From: Angelakisella sp.
Lineage (GTDB): Bacteria > Bacillota > Clostridia > Oscillospirales > Ruminococcaceae
Direction of reading: 5' to 3'
NCBI GenBank assembly: GCA_022795575.1
Contig: JAAWGY010000028.1
Location: 1 to 15,065, forward strand
DNA: 15,065 nt
Positions within the stretch are counted from its first letter, which is position 1. Every line of letters begins with the position of its first letter. The notes beneath the pieces are model-generated. The model saw only the letters and a list, made by a program, of their open reading frames with translations, did no database searches and was not told where the DNA came from. The translations under genes were made by a program, and so were the position numbers. Below, piece after piece: positions 13,284-15,065 of the stretch.

Positions 13284-14567
13284 ATGGAACAACTGACCAA
13301 GCTGATCCGGGAGGACATGAAGCCGGCGCTGGGTGTCACCGAGCCCGGGGCCATCGCCTTTGCCGCGGCCACGGCAAAGGCACAGGTTGGGGGGGAGGTC
13401 ACGGGGGTATCGCTGCGGCTAAACAGCGGGATGTACAAAAACGCCTTTACCTGCGGCATCCCCGGCAGCAGCCGGCTGGGGAACCTTTACGCCGCAGCCC
13501 TGGGGGCGGTGGGGGCAGATCCGGAGAAGGGGCTGGAGTGCCTGGGGGGGATCACCCCGGAGCAGGAGCGGGAGGCCGAGGCGCTGGTAAAGGCGGGGAA
13601 GGTCCGGGCCGAGGTAAGCCGGGTGAGCAGCCGCATCGAGATTGAGGCGGAGGTCTCCACCCGGCAGGGCACCGCCGCGGTGGTGATTCGGGACAGCCAC
13701 ACCCACATTGTGGAGATCCGGGTCAACGGGGCTGTCACCTACCGGCAGGAGGAGGCTCCGGCTGGGGAGGAGGAGCGGGAGGCCCCTCTGATCCACCAGT
13801 ACACCCTGGGCCAGCTGGTGGAGTACATCGAGACGGTGCCTTTTTCGGAGATCGAGTTCATCGAGGAGGCTTACCGGGTGAATCTGGCCCTCTTTGAGGA
13901 GGGGCTGGGGAGCTCCCGGACCACCTTTGCCCCTCTGCTGCTCCAGGAGAACGGGGGGGAGCGGTTCAGTGCCGACGAGGAGCGGACCGCCAGCCTCCTT
14001 TGCAACGCCGCCATTGAGGCCCGGGTCATCGGGCTGGACCGTCCGGCTATGAGCATCACCGGCTCCGGGGCTCACGGCATCATTGCCACGCTGCCCCTTT
14101 ACGCGGCGTACCGGGTGCGGGGATACAGCCGGGAGCGGCTGCTTCGGGCTACGGCGCTGAGCTACCTTGTCTGCATCTACATCAAGGAATATTCCGGCAG
14201 GCTTTCTGCCTTTTGCGGCTGCGCCATTGCTGCCGGGACCGGGATGGCGGTGGCTTTGGCTTGGCTGCGGGGGGGCAGGGTGCCGGAGCTGGCGGGGGTG
14301 ATCCGCAACATGGCCTCCAGCATCACCGGCATGATTTGCGACGGCGGCAACCAGGGGTGCACCATGAAGGGGATTGCGGCGGTTTCTGCTGCCTATGCCT
14401 CGGTACGGCTGGCCATGGCGGGGGTGTCGGTTCAGGCGGTTCACGGCATCAACGGCAGGACACCGGAGGAGACGATGGCCTTTATGGGGCGGATTGCGTC
14501 CCCGGGGATGGAGGGGACCGAGACCACCATCATGGAGATTTTGGGGGAGAAGGGGCGGGGGATGTAG
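13284..14567 (+). CDS. CyuA/UPF0597-family protein (L-cysteine desulfidase-like) lacking one conserved cysteine
   Basis: The 427-residue protein matches COG3681, the family of archaeal L-cysteine desulfidase and E. coli CyuA (YhaM), which break cysteine to pyruvate, ammonia and sulfide with an iron-sulfur cluster; the fold is shared with the L-serine dehydratase alpha domain. Family stretches seen are KPALGVTEP (13-21), MTGSGAHG-like GSGAHGIIATLP, SAFCGC (Cys311, Cys313) and MICDGGNQGC (Cys352, Cys359). The first block normally reads ALGCTEP, and that Cys is a cluster ligand in characterised members as I recall; here it is Val18. The enzyme may therefore bind its cluster differently, use another substrate, or be inactive. 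AAAGGAG lies 6 bases before ATG 13284. It is last in the permease-deacylase unit, so a beta-elimination step on the freed amino acid is plausible. Confidence 0.85.
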   Translation: MEQLTKLIREDMKPALGVTEPGAIAFAAATAKAQVGGEVTGVSLRLNSGMYKNAFTCGIPGSSRLGNLYAAALGAVGADPEKGLECLGGITPEQEREAEALVKAGKVRAEVSRVSSRIEIEAEVSTRQGTAAVVIRDSHTHIVEIRVNGAVTYRQEEAPAGEEEREAPLIHQYTLGQLVEYIETVPFSEIEFIEEAYRVNLALFEEGLGSSRTTFAPLLLQENGGERFSADEERTASLLCNAAIEARVIGLDRPAMSITGSGAHGIIATLPLYAAYRVRGYSRERLLRATALSYLVCIYIKEYSGRLSAFCGCAIAAGTGMAVALAWLRGGRVPELAGVIRNMASSITGMICDGGNQGCTMKGIAAVSAAYASVRLAMAGVSVQAVHGINGRTPEETMAFMGRIASPGMEGTETTIMEILGEKGRGM

Positions 14568-14574
14568 GGTGGTG

Positions 14575-14853
14575 TTACCGTTCTGTTTGGGGAGGGGTGC
14601 TTCGGGCGGCGTTGGCTACCTCCTGGCGGAAGGTGGTTTGCTGGGGCGGGCCCTGGCGCCAGGGGGTGGGGGGCGGGGGGTATCCCTGGGCGGTGAAGAA
14701 GGCGCGGAGGCGGGCGGCGGCGCGGGCGCTGGGGAGGCGCCGGCCCTGTTCCCACATTCCCACGGTGCTGGGGGTAACGGCGAGGGCGTTGGCCAGCTGC
14801 TGCTGGGTTAGGTTTAGCTTGTGGCGTGTGTTCTGGAGCCAGGTGGAGAACAT
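14575..14853 (-). CDS. Small XRE-family helix-turn-helix regulator
   Basis: The 92-residue protein starts MFSTWLQNTRHKLNLTQQQL and contains a Cro/C1-type helix-turn-helix at about residues 4-40 (LTQQQLANALAVTPSTVGMWEQGRRLP). A proline-rich tail (about 58-92) has no recognised domain. I chose ATG 14853 because AGGAGG lies 8 bases upstream and the HTH follows normally; an open frame to 14904 would cross the promoter. It is convergent with the CyuA-like gene, with only 7 bases between stop codons. It may regulate the neighbouring operon or itself, but the sequence shows no shared operator. Confidence 0.85.
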   Translation of the reverse strand: MFSTWLQNTRHKLNLTQQQLANALAVTPSTVGMWEQGRRLPSARAAARLRAFFTAQGYPPPPTPWRQGPPQQTTFRQEVANAARSTPPQTER

Positions 14854-14875
14854 GGCACGACCTCCTTTTGGTTTT

Positions 14876-14904
14876 ATTGTAGCAGCTGGGGGGTGGTGCG
14901 GCAA
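14876..14904 (-). promoter_or_regulatory. Promoter of the XRE regulator gene
   Basis: On the minus strand, TTGCCG (14904-14899) is followed after 17 bases by TACAAT (14881-14876), with TGC before it as an extended -10. The leader is short, and AGGAGG comes about 10 bases after the -10 box. The same TGCTACAAT string forms the -10 of the promoter at 4578-4586. Confidence 0.65.
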
Positions 14905-14970
14905 GGGGGGCGGCGGGTTGCTGTCCGGTTGTTGGGACTGCTGCGGGGGCGTTTGGGAAAATGACGGCAG

Positions 14971-15063
14971 CCTGTCCCACAGGTTGTGCCCGCCCGGGCT
15001 ACCGGGCCGCAGGTCCAGGGCCGCGCAGGCCCTGAAGGCGCAGGGACCTTCTGCGGAAGGTCC
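14971..15063. repeat. Cluster of four small hairpins at the right edge
   Basis: CCTGT/ACAGG (14971-14983), GCCCGG/CCGGGC (14992-15007), CAGGGCC/GGCCCTG (15016-15034) and GGACCTT/AAGGTCC (15044-15063) follow in series. GCAGGTCCAGGGC (15009-15021) is the reverse complement of 266-278 in the left-edge cluster, so the two may be related repeats in opposite orientation. The element may run past the window end. Bases 14905-14970 show nothing else. Confidence 0.5.
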
Positions 15064-15065
15064 GG

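Overview
The window looks like chromosomal DNA from a high-GC anaerobic Firmicute, most likely a gut clostridium of the Oscillospiraceae/Ruminococcaceae type. The evidence is the Firmicutes gene order yicC - remA - gmk - rpoZ - (gap) - priA - def - fmt, strong AGGAGG-type ribosome binding sites, occasional GTG and TTG starts, and GC-rich codon use throughout except in one gene. No rRNA, tRNA, CRISPR array or transposase gene is visible.

Left part (1-1982). The first 337 bases carry a chain of perfect hairpins and no gene. A leftward gene (338-1696) then encodes a secreted, cysteine-rich protein with a long Pro/Glu then Gly/Lys-rich stalk and a C-terminal membrane anchor. It diverges from the housekeeping block, and each direction has its own sigma-A-like promoter in the shared upstream region.

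Housekeeping block (1983-9596). YicC ribonuclease, a 98-residue two-helix protein carrying the signature loop of Na+-pumping decarboxylase beta subunits, RemA, guanylate kinase and RNA polymerase omega form one tight operon that ends at a hairpin after rpoZ. Where coaBC would normally follow, there is instead an AT-richer gene of unknown function (4617-5627) with its own promoter. PriA, peptide deformylase and methionyl-tRNA formyltransferase then resume the conserved order, and a perfect 13-bp hairpin ends the block after fmt.

Right part (9597-15065). A separate three-gene unit has its own extended -10 promoter. It encodes a GntP-family permease, an N-acyl-D-amino-acid deacylase-type amidohydrolase, and a member of the CyuA/UPF0597 (L-cysteine desulfidase-like) family that lacks one of the family's conserved cysteines. 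Both spacers between these genes are filled by copies of one roughly 145-157 bp palindromic element with inverted-repeat ends and TAA on each side, which is MITE-like. The simplest reading is uptake of an N-acylated or related amino-acid derivative, deacylation, and beta-elimination of the product; the substrate is not known. A small XRE-type regulator is encoded convergently right after it. The window ends in another cluster of small hairpins that shares a 13-base core, in inverse orientation, with the cluster at the left edge.

Most likely to be new: the MITE pair inside the catabolic operon, the cysteine-lacking CyuA-like enzyme next to a D-aminoacylase and GntP permease, the small protein with the decarboxylase beta-subunit loop, and the foreign-looking gene at the coaBC position.
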